From positions 98,501 through 162,500 of the forward strand of contig NC_003030.1 in the NCBI RefSeq assembly GCF_000008765.1: DNA of 64,000 nucleotides, in the 5' to 3' direction. This document shows, piece after piece, positions 36,821 through 44,858 of this stretch. Positions within the stretch are counted from its first letter, which is position 1, and each line of letters opens with the position of its first letter. Position numbers and translations under genes: made by a program. Origin of the DNA: Clostridium acetobutylicum ATCC 824 (GTDB taxonomy: Bacteria > Bacillota > Clostridia > Clostridiales > Clostridiaceae). The notes beneath the pieces were generated by a model that was not told where the DNA came from, searched no databases, and worked only from the letters and a program-made list of their open reading frames with translations.

Positions 36821-37425
36821 TTTCAGCCTCCTTTTATAATTTTATTTATTGATAAATCAATAGTAGTGTTCTCATATTAATAAATAGTAACCTAAATAAG
36901 CAATAAGTATAATTTATAATAATTCCCAATATTTTAAGTGGATTAATTAAAAGAGCAGTATTTTTATTGGGATTAATAGCAATAAATAACAGCAAAAAAT
37001 GTCTAAAATAGTTGTATAGAGTCATATGCTGAAATGAATATTCTAAAGTATTTCAAAAAAATGTAATAAAAACAACAAAAAAAAGAACAAAAATTAAAAA
37101 AATGTTGAATATTATATTAAAACATGTTATTATAAATATGTAAGGTATAGTAAGGGATATATGAAATTTATGGTCAAAATTAGGGTGTTTTTATAGAGAG
37201 ATGGTATTGAGATATATGGGGAAAAGTATTTATATAGAATTTAAGTTTTATCACTACTATACCTTTCCTGTATGTAAAAACGTTGAATAACATGTAAAAT
37301 TTCTTTAAGATTGAAAAAGTATCTTAATTTTTTTTTCTCTAAAGTAGTTGAAATTGTTCATAACTAATAGTATAATATGATTGCTGTGTTAGACTAATAA
37401 CACACAAATTAATTATAAATAATAT
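36821..37425. other. Long AT-rich gap with an inverted repeat and tRNA promoter
   Basis: About 600 bases with no gene seen. AAGGTATAGTA at 37142-37152 is matched by its exact reverse complement at 37255-37265. TTGAAA at 37348-37353 and TATAAT at 37371-37376 (17-base spacer) form a good promoter for the tRNA-Ser(GGA)/SRP RNA unit. Confidence 0.6.
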
Positions 37426-37515
37426 GGAGAGATGTCCGAGTGGTTTAAGGAGCACGCCTGGAACGCGTGTGTAGGGGAAACTCTACCGAGGGTTCGAATC
37501 CCTCTTTCTCCGCCA
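37426..37515 (+). tRNA. tRNA-Ser, anticodon GGA
   Basis: A class II tRNA of 90 bases with encoded CCA. The anticodon arm CACGC-CTGGAAC-GCGTG carries GGA at 37460-37462 (reads UCC/UCU). A long variable arm GTAGGGGAAACTCTAC and the T-arm GAGGGTTCGAATCCCTC follow. Its ends are nearly identical to the tRNA-Ser(CGA) 1.2 kb upstream. Confidence 0.96.
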
Positions 37516-37522
37516 TTTAATC

Positions 37523-37797
<275 letters not shown>

Positions 37798-37816
37798 AAA
37801 ATTATAAAGAATTTAC

Positions 37817-37845
37817 AAAGATGCTTTGCTAGGCATCTTTTTTTG
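37817..37845 (+). terminator. Terminator after SRP RNA
   Basis: AAAGATGC pairs with GCATCTTT around an 8-base loop, followed by a T run. Confidence 0.9.
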
Positions 37846-37914
37846 TAGTAAGATATAGTTATGTAAAACTAAGTCTAATGGGGATTTTAAAATCTATATA
37901 AAGAAGGTGTTTTT

Positions 37915-39543
37915 TTGGCATATACTGCATTGTACAGGGAATGGAGACCTAAGACATTTGGTGAGGTTGTTGGTCAGGAACATGTCACAACGACCCTTAA
38001 GAATCAAGTAAAAAACAATAGAATAGCACATGCATATCTCATGTGTGGTACAAGAGGAACGGGAAAGACTACCACAGCTAAGATTCTGTCAAAGGCAGTA
38101 AATTGTCTCAATCCTCAAGATGGTGAACCATGTAATGAGTGTGAGATGTGCAAAAAAATAAATGCTGGAATTGCAATAGATGTTACAGAACTCGATGCGG
38201 CTTCAAATAACAGTGTAGATGATATAAGGAATATTATTGATGACGTGCAATATCCTCCACATGAGTCGAAATTTAAAGTCTACATAATAGATGAGGTACA
38301 CATGCTTTCTCAAGGAGCTGTTAATGCTTTTCTTAAAACCCTTGAAGAGCCCCCTCAAAATGTGGTTTTTATACTGGCAACCACAGATCCGCAAAAGCTT
38401 CCAGTAACTATACTTTCTAGATGTCAAAGATTTGATTTTAAAAGAATAAAAAGAGAAAGTATGATAGGAAGGTTACGGGAAATTGTAAATGAAAAAGGTG
38501 TTTTTGCAGATGATAGAAGTCTAGGTGTCATAGCAAGAATGTCAGATGGTGCTTTAAGAGATGCTGTTAGTATATTAGACCAAGCTATAGCAGAAGGAAA
38601 TGGTAAAGTAGATTATGAAAAGGTTCTTCAAATGCTTGGCATTGTAACTAATGAGTATATATTTGACCTAATGGACCATGTTATTAATAAGGATATAGAA
38701 GGTTCTATAAAAATAGTAGATAAAATTATTCTTCAGGGAAAAGAAATTACAGTATTCATGAAAGATTTCATAGCACATGTTAGAAATCTTATGGTAGTGA
38801 AGGTAAGTAAAAAGCCAGAAGAAGTTATAGATATGTCTGAAGAAAACTTAAAAACCCTTAAAGAGCAGTCTTCTAAGATCAGAATAGAAGAAACTATGAG
38901 GGATATAAATATACTTCAGGAGGCCGAAGAAAAAGCTAGGAAAAGCATGAATTCAAGAATTTACATGGAAATGGCTATAATTAAAATGTGCAAAATAGAA
39001 TACGATACTTCAAGTGAAATATTACTGGCAAGGATAAATAAGCTAGAAACAATTATTAGAGAAGGAAAGATATCGGTTCAAAAGGTAGAAGCGAAACAAA
39101 AGCCTTCAAGTAGTCAGAAGGTTCCAAGGCTTACTGTAAATAAAGCAGAGGAACATGACGAGGCGAAACCTGAAGAGGAATTTTCAAGTGATTTAAATAT
39201 AAGTCTTGATGATGTTAGAAAGATATGGCGAGATGTAATAGAAATGTTTAAATCAAGAAGAAATATGGTCATGGGAGTTCATTTAAGTAATGGAGTTCCG
39301 TTCTCCTGTAAAGACGGAGTTATTGAGGTAAGATTCACAAAAGAGTATAATTTCAGTAAGCAGCACCTTGAAAAACCACAAAATAATAAAAAAGTCGAAG
39401 AGGTTCTACAAGATATGCTTCATGGAAGAGTTAGAGTTATATATTCTCTTGAAAAGGGTGATGGTACAACTAATCAAGGTAGCACAGAGGATATACTAAA
39501 GAAAACTTTTGGTGAAGAAGAGCTTCATATTATTGATGAATGA
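37915..39543 (+). CDS. dnaX: DNA polymerase III gamma/tau subunit
   Basis: DnaX is the clamp-loader ATPase subunit. YREWRPKTFGEVVGQEHV, Walker A GTRGTGKTT, the zinc cysteines CLNPQDGEPCNECEMC, Walker B YIIDEVHMLS, the NAFLKTLEEPP sensor region and LSRCQRFDF are standard. 542 residues. The C-terminal part from about residue 370 is a divergent tau-like region. The start is TTG at 37915 (MAYTALYREW) behind AAGAAGGTG. It heads the conserved Firmicute order dnaX-ybaB-recR. Confidence 0.95.
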   Translation: MAYTALYREWRPKTFGEVVGQEHVTTTLKNQVKNNRIAHAYLMCGTRGTGKTTTAKILSKAVNCLNPQDGEPCNECEMCKKINAGIAIDVTELDAASNNSVDDIRNIIDDVQYPPHESKFKVYIIDEVHMLSQGAVNAFLKTLEEPPQNVVFILATTDPQKLPVTILSRCQRFDFKRIKRESMIGRLREIVNEKGVFADDRSLGVIARMSDGALRDAVSILDQAIAEGNGKVDYEKVLQMLGIVTNEYIFDLMDHVINKDIEGSIKIVDKIILQGKEITVFMKDFIAHVRNLMVVKVSKKPEEVIDMSEENLKTLKEQSSKIRIEETMRDINILQEAEEKARKSMNSRIYMEMAIIKMCKIEYDTSSEILLARINKLETIIREGKISVQKVEAKQKPSSSQKVPRLTVNKAEEHDEAKPEEEFSSDLNISLDDVRKIWRDVIEMFKSRRNMVMGVHLSNGVPFSCKDGVIEVRFTKEYNFSKQHLEKPQNNKKVEEVLQDMLHGRVRVIYSLEKGDGTTNQGSTEDILKKTFGEEELHIIDE

Positions 39544-39641
39544 TTTAGGAAATGATAAAATATTATGTACGGAGTTGAAACGTTAGAAATTAAAACTCTA
39601 TAAAAAGAAAAATAATTTGATTCATATAGGAGGTTTTTATT

Positions 39642-39980
39642 ATGGCAAAAGGTGGATTCCCAGGAATGGGCGGAGGAAATATGAATAACCTTATAAAGCA
39701 AGCTCAAAAATTCCAAAAGCAAATGGAAGATATGCAAAAAGAAATTGAAAACAAAGAATTTACAGCAACAGTTGGAGGCGGTGCGGTAAGCGCAACTGTT
39801 TCAGGCAAAAAAGAAATAACTGAAATAAAGATAAAACCAGAAGTTGTAGATCCAGATGATGTTGAAATGCTTCAAGATTTAATTTTAAGTGCATGTAATG
39901 AAGCTCTTAAAAAGGCTGAGGAAGAGACATCAGGAGAAATGAAGAAGTTAACAGGTGGATTAAATATACCTGGCTTATAA
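39642..39980 (+). CDS. YbaB/EbfC family nucleoid-associated protein
   Basis: A 112-residue YbaB/EbfC protein: [20 protein letters not shown], then [22 protein letters not shown], then [18 protein letters not shown]. It forms dimers that bind DNA and is found between dnaX and recR across bacteria. ATAGGAGG precedes the ATG. The glycine/methionine-rich start ([13 protein letters not shown]) is typical of Firmicute members. Confidence 0.95.
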   Translation: MAKGGFPGMGGGNMNNLIKQAQKFQKQMEDMQKEIENKEFTATVGGGAVSATVSGKKEITEIKIKPEVVDPDDVEMLQDLILSACNEALKKAEEETSGEMKKLTGGLNIPGL

Positions 39981-40072
39981 AATTAAAATTATATATCAAG
40001 ATATGAAGTGTATTTGGGCTTTTTTATTCATAAAGCCCTTATATGATTTTATAATAGACGAGGTGAATACAC

Positions 40073-40669
40073 ATGGAATTCTATCCTGTGGCAATTGAGA
40101 AATTAATAGAAGAATTTGCAAAACTGCCAGGTGTCGGATATAAAACAGCACAAAGGCTTACAATGCATGTTTTAAATCTACCAAAGGAAGAGGTTGAAGG
40201 TTTTGCAGATGCACTAAAAAAGGCAAGAGGAACTATAAAATACTGTTCTGTTTGTGGTAATTATACAGATACTGATCCGTGTGCAATTTGTTCTAATCCT
40301 AACAGAGATAAGAGTCTTGTTTGTGTTGTTGAAGAGCCAAAGGATATAATATCTATGGAAAAGGTAAGAGAATTCAATGGTGTTTACCATGTTCTTCATG
40401 GAGTAATATCTCCAATGCTTGGAAAAGGTCCAGATTCTATAAAACTTAGAGAACTTGTTAGTAGGATGAATGGAAAAGTTAAGGAAGTTATTGTTGCAAC
40501 CAATCCTAATGTAGATGGAGAGGCTACAGCTATGTATATATCAAAAATCTTAAAACCGCTTGGAGTTAAAGTTACTAGAATAGCTCATGGTATTCCGGTT
40601 GGAGGAGACCTTGAGTATGCAGATGAGGTGACTCTAGCTAAAGCGCTTGAAGGAAGAAGAGAAATATAG
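40073..40669 (+). CDS. recR: Recombination mediator RecR
   Basis: RecR (198 residues) helps load RecA at gaps with RecO/RecF. A helix-hairpin-helix ([19 protein letters not shown]), a four-cysteine zinc finger ([16 protein letters not shown]) and the Toprim domain ([32 protein letters not shown]) are in order. Length and context are standard. GACGAGGTG lies upstream of the ATG. Confidence 0.97.
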   Translation: MEFYPVAIEKLIEEFAKLPGVGYKTAQRLTMHVLNLPKEEVEGFADALKKARGTIKYCSVCGNYTDTDPCAICSNPNRDKSLVCVVEEPKDIISMEKVREFNGVYHVLHGVISPMLGKGPDSIKLRELVSRMNGKVKEVIVATNPNVDGEATAMYISKILKPLGVKVTRIAHGIPVGGDLEYADEVTLAKALEGRREI

Positions 40670-40679
40670 GAATATAATT

Positions 40680-40727
40680 CCCAATTTATGGCTATAATTT
40701 AATGAGACATAAATTGGGAGGTTTTTT
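40680..40727 (+). terminator. Terminator-like hairpin that contains the yaaL ribosome site
   Basis: CCCAATTTATG at 40680-40690 pairs perfectly with CATAAATTGGG at 40708-40718 and is followed by AGG and TTTTTT. The Shine-Dalgarno GGGAGG of the next gene (40716-40721) begins in the 3' arm. Folding could therefore both stop recR read-through and hide the ribosome site. Confidence 0.6.
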
Positions 40728-40729
40728 AT

Positions 40730-40990
40730 ATGAAAAAGAATATGTCAGATAAAGGCAGCGGCTTCCAAGTTGATGTACAAAGTCTCATTCTTGAAATAGA
40801 GCAGGCAAGGAGAGAAATGCAGAATTGCATGAATTATTTTCAAAATGTAGGTAATGAACCTAACTTAATAGATTATGCTATATACAAAGAGGCTGCTGCG
40901 AGAGCTAAGTATATGTATCTTTTGACAAAGGCTAGAAAATTAAACGTAAAGGTCAATAGATATGATTTTAATAAAAAAATGAGCTCTTAG
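40730..40990 (+). CDS. YaaL family protein (DUF2508)
   Basis: An 86-residue helical protein of the YaaL/DUF2508 type. LILEIEQARREMQNCMNYFQ, NLIDYAIYKEAAARAKYMYL and LLTKARKLNVKVNR follow the family pattern. It usually lies between recR and bofA, exactly as here. The function is unknown. GGGAGG precedes the ATG by 8 bases within the hairpin described above. Confidence 0.85.
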   Translation: MKKNMSDKGSGFQVDVQSLILEIEQARREMQNCMNYFQNVGNEPNLIDYAIYKEAAARAKYMYLLTKARKLNVKVNRYDFNKKMSS

Positions 40991-41015
40991 TAAATTTATG
41001 AGGGGTGGGGGTATT

Positions 41016-41270
41016 TTGGATTATATAGGATACTTTCTTGTGGCCATAATTGTAATATTTGTTGTAGTTAAACTTCTAGAATGGCCAATTAAGATGCTTG
41101 TAAAGTTAATTATAAATGGCGTAATAGGAGCAATAATGCTATTTGCGTTAAATATTTTTGGAAAATACATAGGAATAAGTATTGGTATAAATATAGTTAC
41201 TGCGCTTATAGCCGGGATTTTCGGAATTCCAGGAGTTATATTCTTGGTTATATTAAAGTTCATTATGTAA
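41016..41270 (+). CDS. bofA: BofA-type pro-sigma-K processing inhibitor
   Basis: A small, almost wholly hydrophobic protein (about 84 residues). The ending GINIVTALIAGIFGIPGVIFLV matches BofA, the mother-cell membrane protein that holds back SpoIVFB processing of pro-sigma-K. I prefer the TTG at 41016 (LDYIGYFLVA) because AGGGGTGGGGG lies just before it. An ATG at 40998 is in frame but would encode that purine tract. It supports a sporulating host. Confidence 0.85.
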   Translation: MDYIGYFLVAIIVIFVVVKLLEWPIKMLVKLIINGVIGAIMLFALNIFGKYIGISIGINIVTALIAGIFGIPGVIFLVILKFIM

Positions 41271-41277
41271 GGAATAA

Positions 41278-41313
41278 AAAAGCCAAATGGGTACATTGTA
41301 CCTATTTGGCTTT
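41278..41313. terminator. Bidirectional terminator between bofA and ytaF
   Basis: AAAGCCAAATGGGTAC pairs with TACCTATTTGGCTTT (one mismatch/wobble). A/T tails on both sides serve the two convergent genes. Confidence 0.85.
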
Positions 41314-41319
41314 GTCTTT

Positions 41320-41922
41320 TTAAAGAAATAGCTGATACATAGCCAGGAGAATAATTACTATTCCAGAGATAAGTTCGCCGTAATCTCCAAATAATTTATA
41401 AAAATATTTGCTTCCAACGGTGTAACCGAGAGGAATAGAGATTATGCTAAAAACGAATATGGATATTGCAGCTTCATACATATTAATACCTAACATGCTT
41501 GCACCTGCTCCAATACCTATGTTGTTTAGTGATAGTGCAAGACCCAAAGTTATAGATTCTTTTATGTCAATTTGTCCTGAATTGTCCACATCAGCTTTTT
41601 CAGGATTATCTAAAATACTCTTTTGATCACCAGGGTTTCCTTTCTTGATTTTAATTCTTTTTACGAAAAAGCTTATTATATAGTATAAACCCATTATCGA
41701 TAGAATTAAGCTTCCAAATATATTTGAAATGGATTTTGGTAGAAAGTAGTACAGAAACTTCCCCAGAACCATAGAAATCAATGTTAAAAGAAAAGACATA
41801 AAAGCTATTACAAAGTTAATTAAAAATGTTATTTTTACTTTTCGTATTCCATACGCAACACCAACAATAAAGTTATCAATGTTGATTATAATTGCGAATA
41901 ATACTATTTCAAGAATATTCAT
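41320..41922 (-). CDS. ytaF: Sporulation membrane protein YtaF (MntP-like)
   Basis: A 200-residue membrane protein with about six helices in two related halves (FAIIINIDNFIVGVAYG and LALSLNNIGIGAGAS), as in the MntP/YtaF family. The central loop has LDNPEKADVDNSG-like sequence and reads D-V-D-N-S-G-Q-I-D-I-K-E. This is a textbook EF-hand loop (DxDxSGxIxxxE) and may bind calcium. YtaF is linked to sporulation by annotation, and bofA next door fits. I place the start at the ATG at 41922. GAGGTGG is only 2 bases away, so the GTG at 41928 cannot be excluded. Confidence 0.8.
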   Translation of the reverse strand: MNILEIVLFAIIINIDNFIVGVAYGIRKVKITFLINFVIAFMSFLLTLISMVLGKFLYYFLPKSISNIFGSLILSIMGLYYIISFFVKRIKIKKGNPGDQKSILDNPEKADVDNSGQIDIKESITLGLALSLNNIGIGAGASMLGINMYEAAISIFVFSIISIPLGYTVGSKYFYKLFGDYGELISGIVIILLAMYQLFL

Positions 41923-42043
41923 AACCACCTCATAAGATAGTGCTTCGTAATATTATACTCAATATGCTTATAAGGTGTTACCTGTAAGAGGTATAAAGCT
42001 TAAGTCTATTTAATGAGGGGAGTATATTTCAATGAATTAATAG

Positions 42044-42359
42044 TTATTTTAGCTCATTAATAATTTTTGTAATACCAGTAGTCACTATTTTTCCTATTTC
42101 ATTAGCATATGATGAATTAGGATCTTTTTGAGCATCAAGCTTTTTCTTAAAATTGCCTTTAATCATTATTCTTATGCCTATAACTTTTTCTTCAGTTTCA
42201 GAATTAACTAATTCATCCTGAATAATTGGGCATTTTCTTCATAATTGTGTCAAGTATTTTTTTTATATCGCCATCTATAACAATAGTAACGCCTATTACT
42301 TCTTCATTTGTATTCGAATCAATAAAAATCTCCTCTAATAATTGTAAAGCCTTTTTCAT
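42044..42359 (-). pseudogene. Frameshifted small gene with two related halves
   Basis: On the minus strand an ATG at 42359, 9 bases after GGAGGAAA, opens MKKALQLLEEIFIDSNTNEE... It hits TGA after 48 codons. Adding or removing one base in the A-run of AAGAAAATGCC (about 42231-42238) joins it to a second open stretch ending TAA at 42044. The two halves resemble each other: EEVIGVTIVIDGDIKKILD against EEKVIGIRIMIKGNFKKKLD. The family is unknown. Position among immunity-like genes suggests an old immunity gene. A sequencing slip in the homopolymer is the alternative. Confidence 0.6.
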
Positions 42360-42384
42360 AAATTATTTCCTCCAATATATCATG

Positions 42385-42483
42385 TTAGTAGGTATTATTT
42401 TCTTCAAGATCTTCTGTTAATATATCAAATCTTATTAGATCATTTTTAGTAAGATTTATTTCATATACTGTTTTTATAGTAAT
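42385..42483 (-). other. Short open remnant, possibly a gene end
   Basis: Minus-strand frame (I)TIKTVYEINLTKNDLIRF...EENNTY, 33 codons to a TAA, with no start codon or ribosome site. It reads like the tail of a protein just upstream of the frameshifted gene, but it is short enough to be chance. Confidence 0.25.
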
Positions 42484-42510
42484 TTATTTTATCAGAAGTA
42501 TTTTACTTAT

Positions 42511-42909
42511 CTATATTATTGATAAATTCCAATGCTTTTCACAAAGTATGTTTATTCTTAATACTTCAGACCACATACCTTCTGGTTTTCCCATACCCTC
42601 CCATTCGAAATAACTCTTTAAATCAGCCTTATTGGATATTAATGAATTTTTAAGCTTACTAAGTATTTTAGCTTTATTAATTCTAAATGGTGCTGAGCCA
42701 AATGATTCCTCTATTAATTGAGAATAGATAGTTGATAATGCACAGTATATATCAACTATACCTCCATCCATCATTTTTAACAGCGTTTCTTCTAATAATT
42801 TATCAATTTTAACACTCGGATTTTCTTTATATATTTCATATATTCCTTTTGCTAAAATGCTTCCGACATCTGTTGGAACATGTGCACCAACCCATTGGTG
42901 TAACTCCAC
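42511..42909 (-). CDS. Immunity-like protein, N-terminus uncertain
   Basis: An open frame of 132 codons from GTG 42909 with no ribosome site. The same frame stays open back to 42996 (reading ...NNEFIYLLEGTGSYK-VELHQWVGAH) with no normal start codon there, although AAGGAG sits near 43002. The original start may thus be lost or non-canonical. The protein is acidic-to-neutral and soluble (LEETLLKMMDGGIVDIYCAL; KSYFEWEGMGKPEGMWSEVLR). It lies in a row of minus-strand immunity-like genes. I do not recognise the family. Confidence 0.5.
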   Translation of the reverse strand: MELHQWVGAHVPTDVGSILAKGIYEIYKENPSVKIDKLLEETLLKMMDGGIVDIYCALSTIYSQLIEESFGSAPFRINKAKILSKLKNSLISNKADLKSYFEWEGMGKPEGMWSEVLRINILCEKHWNLSII

Positions 42910-43206
42910 TTTATATGATCCTGTTCCTTCTAATAAATAAATAAATTCATTATTATTTACTGCATTTATTGTTTTCGTTTTAATATCTATATCTAATTAC
43001 TCCTTACTTTAAGAATGTAATATTTACAAAATCATTATTATTAATTATCGATTATACTATTTCACCATCGATAATTCTCTTAGTCTTTCATACATTAAAC
43101 ACAGGTGATAAAGATTATATTGGTAATAAACTTGTATCTTTTAATTAAGCTGTATATCATTTACTACCCAGGAAGTACAAAATATGGTCTACACTTAATG
43201 TTTTTT
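42910..43206 (-). other. Decayed AT-rich spacer in the toxin/immunity locus
   Basis: No gene seen. One minus-strand frame reads gene-like between stops (LKDTSLLPI, SLSPVFNV, KTKRIIDGEIV), which could be a heavily decayed coding remnant. This is weak evidence. Confidence 0.3.
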
Positions 43207-43722
43207 TTAGGTATCCTTTTTTAATGCAATTGGGATACATCTTGATTTTGTTTGACCAATAGTTTTTAAATATTCGTTTCCGGAGCCGTCTATATACTCA
43301 GTGTGCCACCCATGACTATCTTGAAAAATACAAATAGAATTATATTTTTTACTAGTATAACTTATATACGATTTGTCAATTCCTATTTTATTTAACGCTA
43401 ATTCTAAATCTTCTTCGTTTGATACATCTCTTTTGGCTGATAAAATATATTTATCTAAATAATACGACTCTAATCTATTTAACAAAAAATGTAGACATGC
43501 TTCCTCTTCATTATTATATTCACCTAACAGTTTTATCTCTTTTCTTCTCTCATTATTTATGTGGTAAAAAAACCACTTACCATTACCTTTTTCTATTTTA
43601 TAGTAATCATCTTCTGGATAGGACATTTTTTCTTTTAATTCATCTTTAGTAACAATTAATTCCTTATTGTAGTCTTCGTCTTTTAATATTTTTACAACAT
43701 CATAAATATTCATTTTTCCCAC
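43207..43722 (-). CDS. Immunity-protein-like gene
   Basis: A 171-codon soluble protein: MNIYDVVKILKDEDYNKELIV, YYKIEKGNGKWFFYH, EACLHFLLNRLESYYLDKYIL and a C-terminal SICIFQDSHGWHTEYIDG. The small size, acidic/aromatic composition and position next to broken toxin tips fit an immunity protein of the polymorphic toxin type (possibly Imm59-like, from memory). The start could be GTG 43722 or ATG 43713; neither has a strong Shine-Dalgarno. The remains of its toxin would lie just upstream, where only about 70 bases are left. Confidence 0.6.
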   Translation of the reverse strand: MGKMNIYDVVKILKDEDYNKELIVTKDELKEKMSYPEDDYYKIEKGNGKWFFYHINNERRKEIKLLGEYNNEEEACLHFLLNRLESYYLDKYILSAKRDVSNEEDLELALNKIGIDKSYISYTSKKYNSICIFQDSHGWHTEYIDGSGNEYLKTIGQTKSRCIPIALKKDT

Positions 43723-43795
43723 TGTATTTTAGCTACTTCGCTCACGATTATCACAGAACACTATATGAACTCTATATTTAAATTAATTCATTTTA

Positions 43796-44047
43796 CTAAG
43801 ATTCAAATGTTGTTTTATTAGGAAAGTTGCCCTCTTCTTTGATGAAACATCTAGCTAATCGTTGGGCTGCCCTATTAAAATAAAATTGTGGTGATTGTAA
43901 TGAATCTTGAACAGATTCCAGTTCGTTAAACATCTTTGTTTTCTTAGTAAGCTCTATCTTTCCCATCACTTTCTCATTAGGACCAAATTTATATACTACT
44001 CTAGCATCATCTTCAAAGTCTTTAATTAGTAACAGAAATGACGCCAT
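43796..44047 (-). CDS. Small immunity-like protein after broken toxin tip
   Basis: An 83-residue protein starting at ATG 44047 behind a strong AAAGGAGGTAG on the minus strand: MASFLLLIKDFEDDARVVYKF, then ELESVQDSLQSPQFYFNRAAQRL. It follows directly on a decayed toxin C-terminus (44048-44366), whose frame runs into the ribosome site. This is the normal toxin-then-immunity layout, so I infer an immunity role. The family is not recognised. The gene itself looks intact. Confidence 0.65.
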   Translation of the reverse strand: MASFLLLIKDFEDDARVVYKFGPNEKVMGKIELTKKTKMFNELESVQDSLQSPQFYFNRAAQRLARCFIKEEGNFPNKTTFES

Positions 44048-44366
44048 TTTACTACCTCCTTTGATTTAAACAACTCATGATTTTATAAGTGAATATCATT
44101 TTGCTCATAGCTTCCATTACTTAGCCTATTCCAAGATTGTACTATATCATAGTATGGATTAAACTGACTTACATCATCTTACAAAATAAGTTCTTTATTA
44201 AATACATGGTATTTTATTCCTTAAACTTGTTATTCTGACATATTACAAGTTCCAGTGGATATAGGCACGCACCCGTATCACATAGATATATCTTCGATAT
44301 TTTCAATAACCTCATTTATTCTATTTATGCTAGCGGTGCCCCTAGGTTCTGGTTCCAGAATTTACT
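44048..44366 (-). pseudogene. Decayed toxin C-terminal module (orphan tip)
   Basis: One minus-strand frame reads continuously across this stretch but with in-frame stops: ...PRGTASINRINEVIENIEDISM(stop)..., GIKYHVFNKELIL(stop)DDVSQFNPYYDIVQSWNRL, SNGSYEQNDIHL(stop)NHELFKSK. The first 80 bases (44287-44366) are a diverged duplicate of 45294-45373 in the main toxin fragment (ARGLASMDRINEVMENSEE). This is what an orphan toxin-tip cassette looks like: a copied linker, a different toxin end, and an immunity gene after it. It is now dead. Confidence 0.65.
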
Positions 44367-44410
44367 TAAGTATTATATAATTTTTACACAATGAATTAAT
44401 ATAAGAATAA

Positions 44411-44791
44411 TTATTTGATTTTTGTTTTTTCTTCAGTAATTACTATATCTTTTTTTAATACCTTACCTTGATGATAGTATTTATCACAACGTTCTAATCC
44501 TAATTTTTTTGCAATCTCTAAGCTGCTTGTACCAACTATATAACAATCTTCTAATTCATTTTCTACATTAACTTCCAAGTTTTCTATTTTGCCCAATGTA
44601 TGAATTTTATAAAGTTCTTCAATTTGTTTTTTATCAACATTTTTGCTATATACTCCACTATTATATTCATCTATAAATGATGAATCTATCTTAGTTTTGT
44701 CTTCCGTAATTATTAAAGTGTTGCCATCTAGATCACTATTTATTTCATATTCAATATTATTATATATGCAATAATATCCATTTCTTATCAT
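44411..44791 (-). CDS. Immunity-like protein of the main toxin fragment
   Basis: A frame open from 44953 to 44411. Its last 126 codons, from MIRNGYYCIYNNIEYEINSD on, read like a complete immunity protein made of two related halves (RNGYYCIYNNIEYE; IENLEVNVENELEDCYIVG). The preceding codons (QQWILNNRVTPVKGSELHKVIKRLENN) look instead like the end of the toxin in a shifted frame, now fused to it. GGAG lies 12 bases before the ATG at 44791; a longer start at ATG 44905 is possible. Family assignment is from pattern memory only. Confidence 0.55.
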   Translation of the reverse strand: MIRNGYYCIYNNIEYEINSDLDGNTLIITEDKTKIDSSFIDEYNSGVYSKNVDKKQIEELYKIHTLGKIENLEVNVENELEDCYIVGTSSLEIAKKLGLERCDKYYHQGKVLKKDIVITEEKTKIK

Positions 44792-44858
44792 TAATCTATT
44801 GTTCTCCAATCTTTTTATAACTTTATGTAATTCACTACCTTTAACGGGTGTTACTCTA

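Noticed and set aside
36185..37515. The two tRNA-Ser genes as attachment sites of an inserted element
   Set aside because: The near-identical ends are explained by both being tRNA-Ser. No integrase or partial tRNA copy is present, and the gene between them looks ordinary.
42226..42420. Plus-strand 64-codon hydrophobic frame
   Set aside because: It is the antisense of the frameshifted minus-strand gene, which has a ribosome site and an internal protein repeat.
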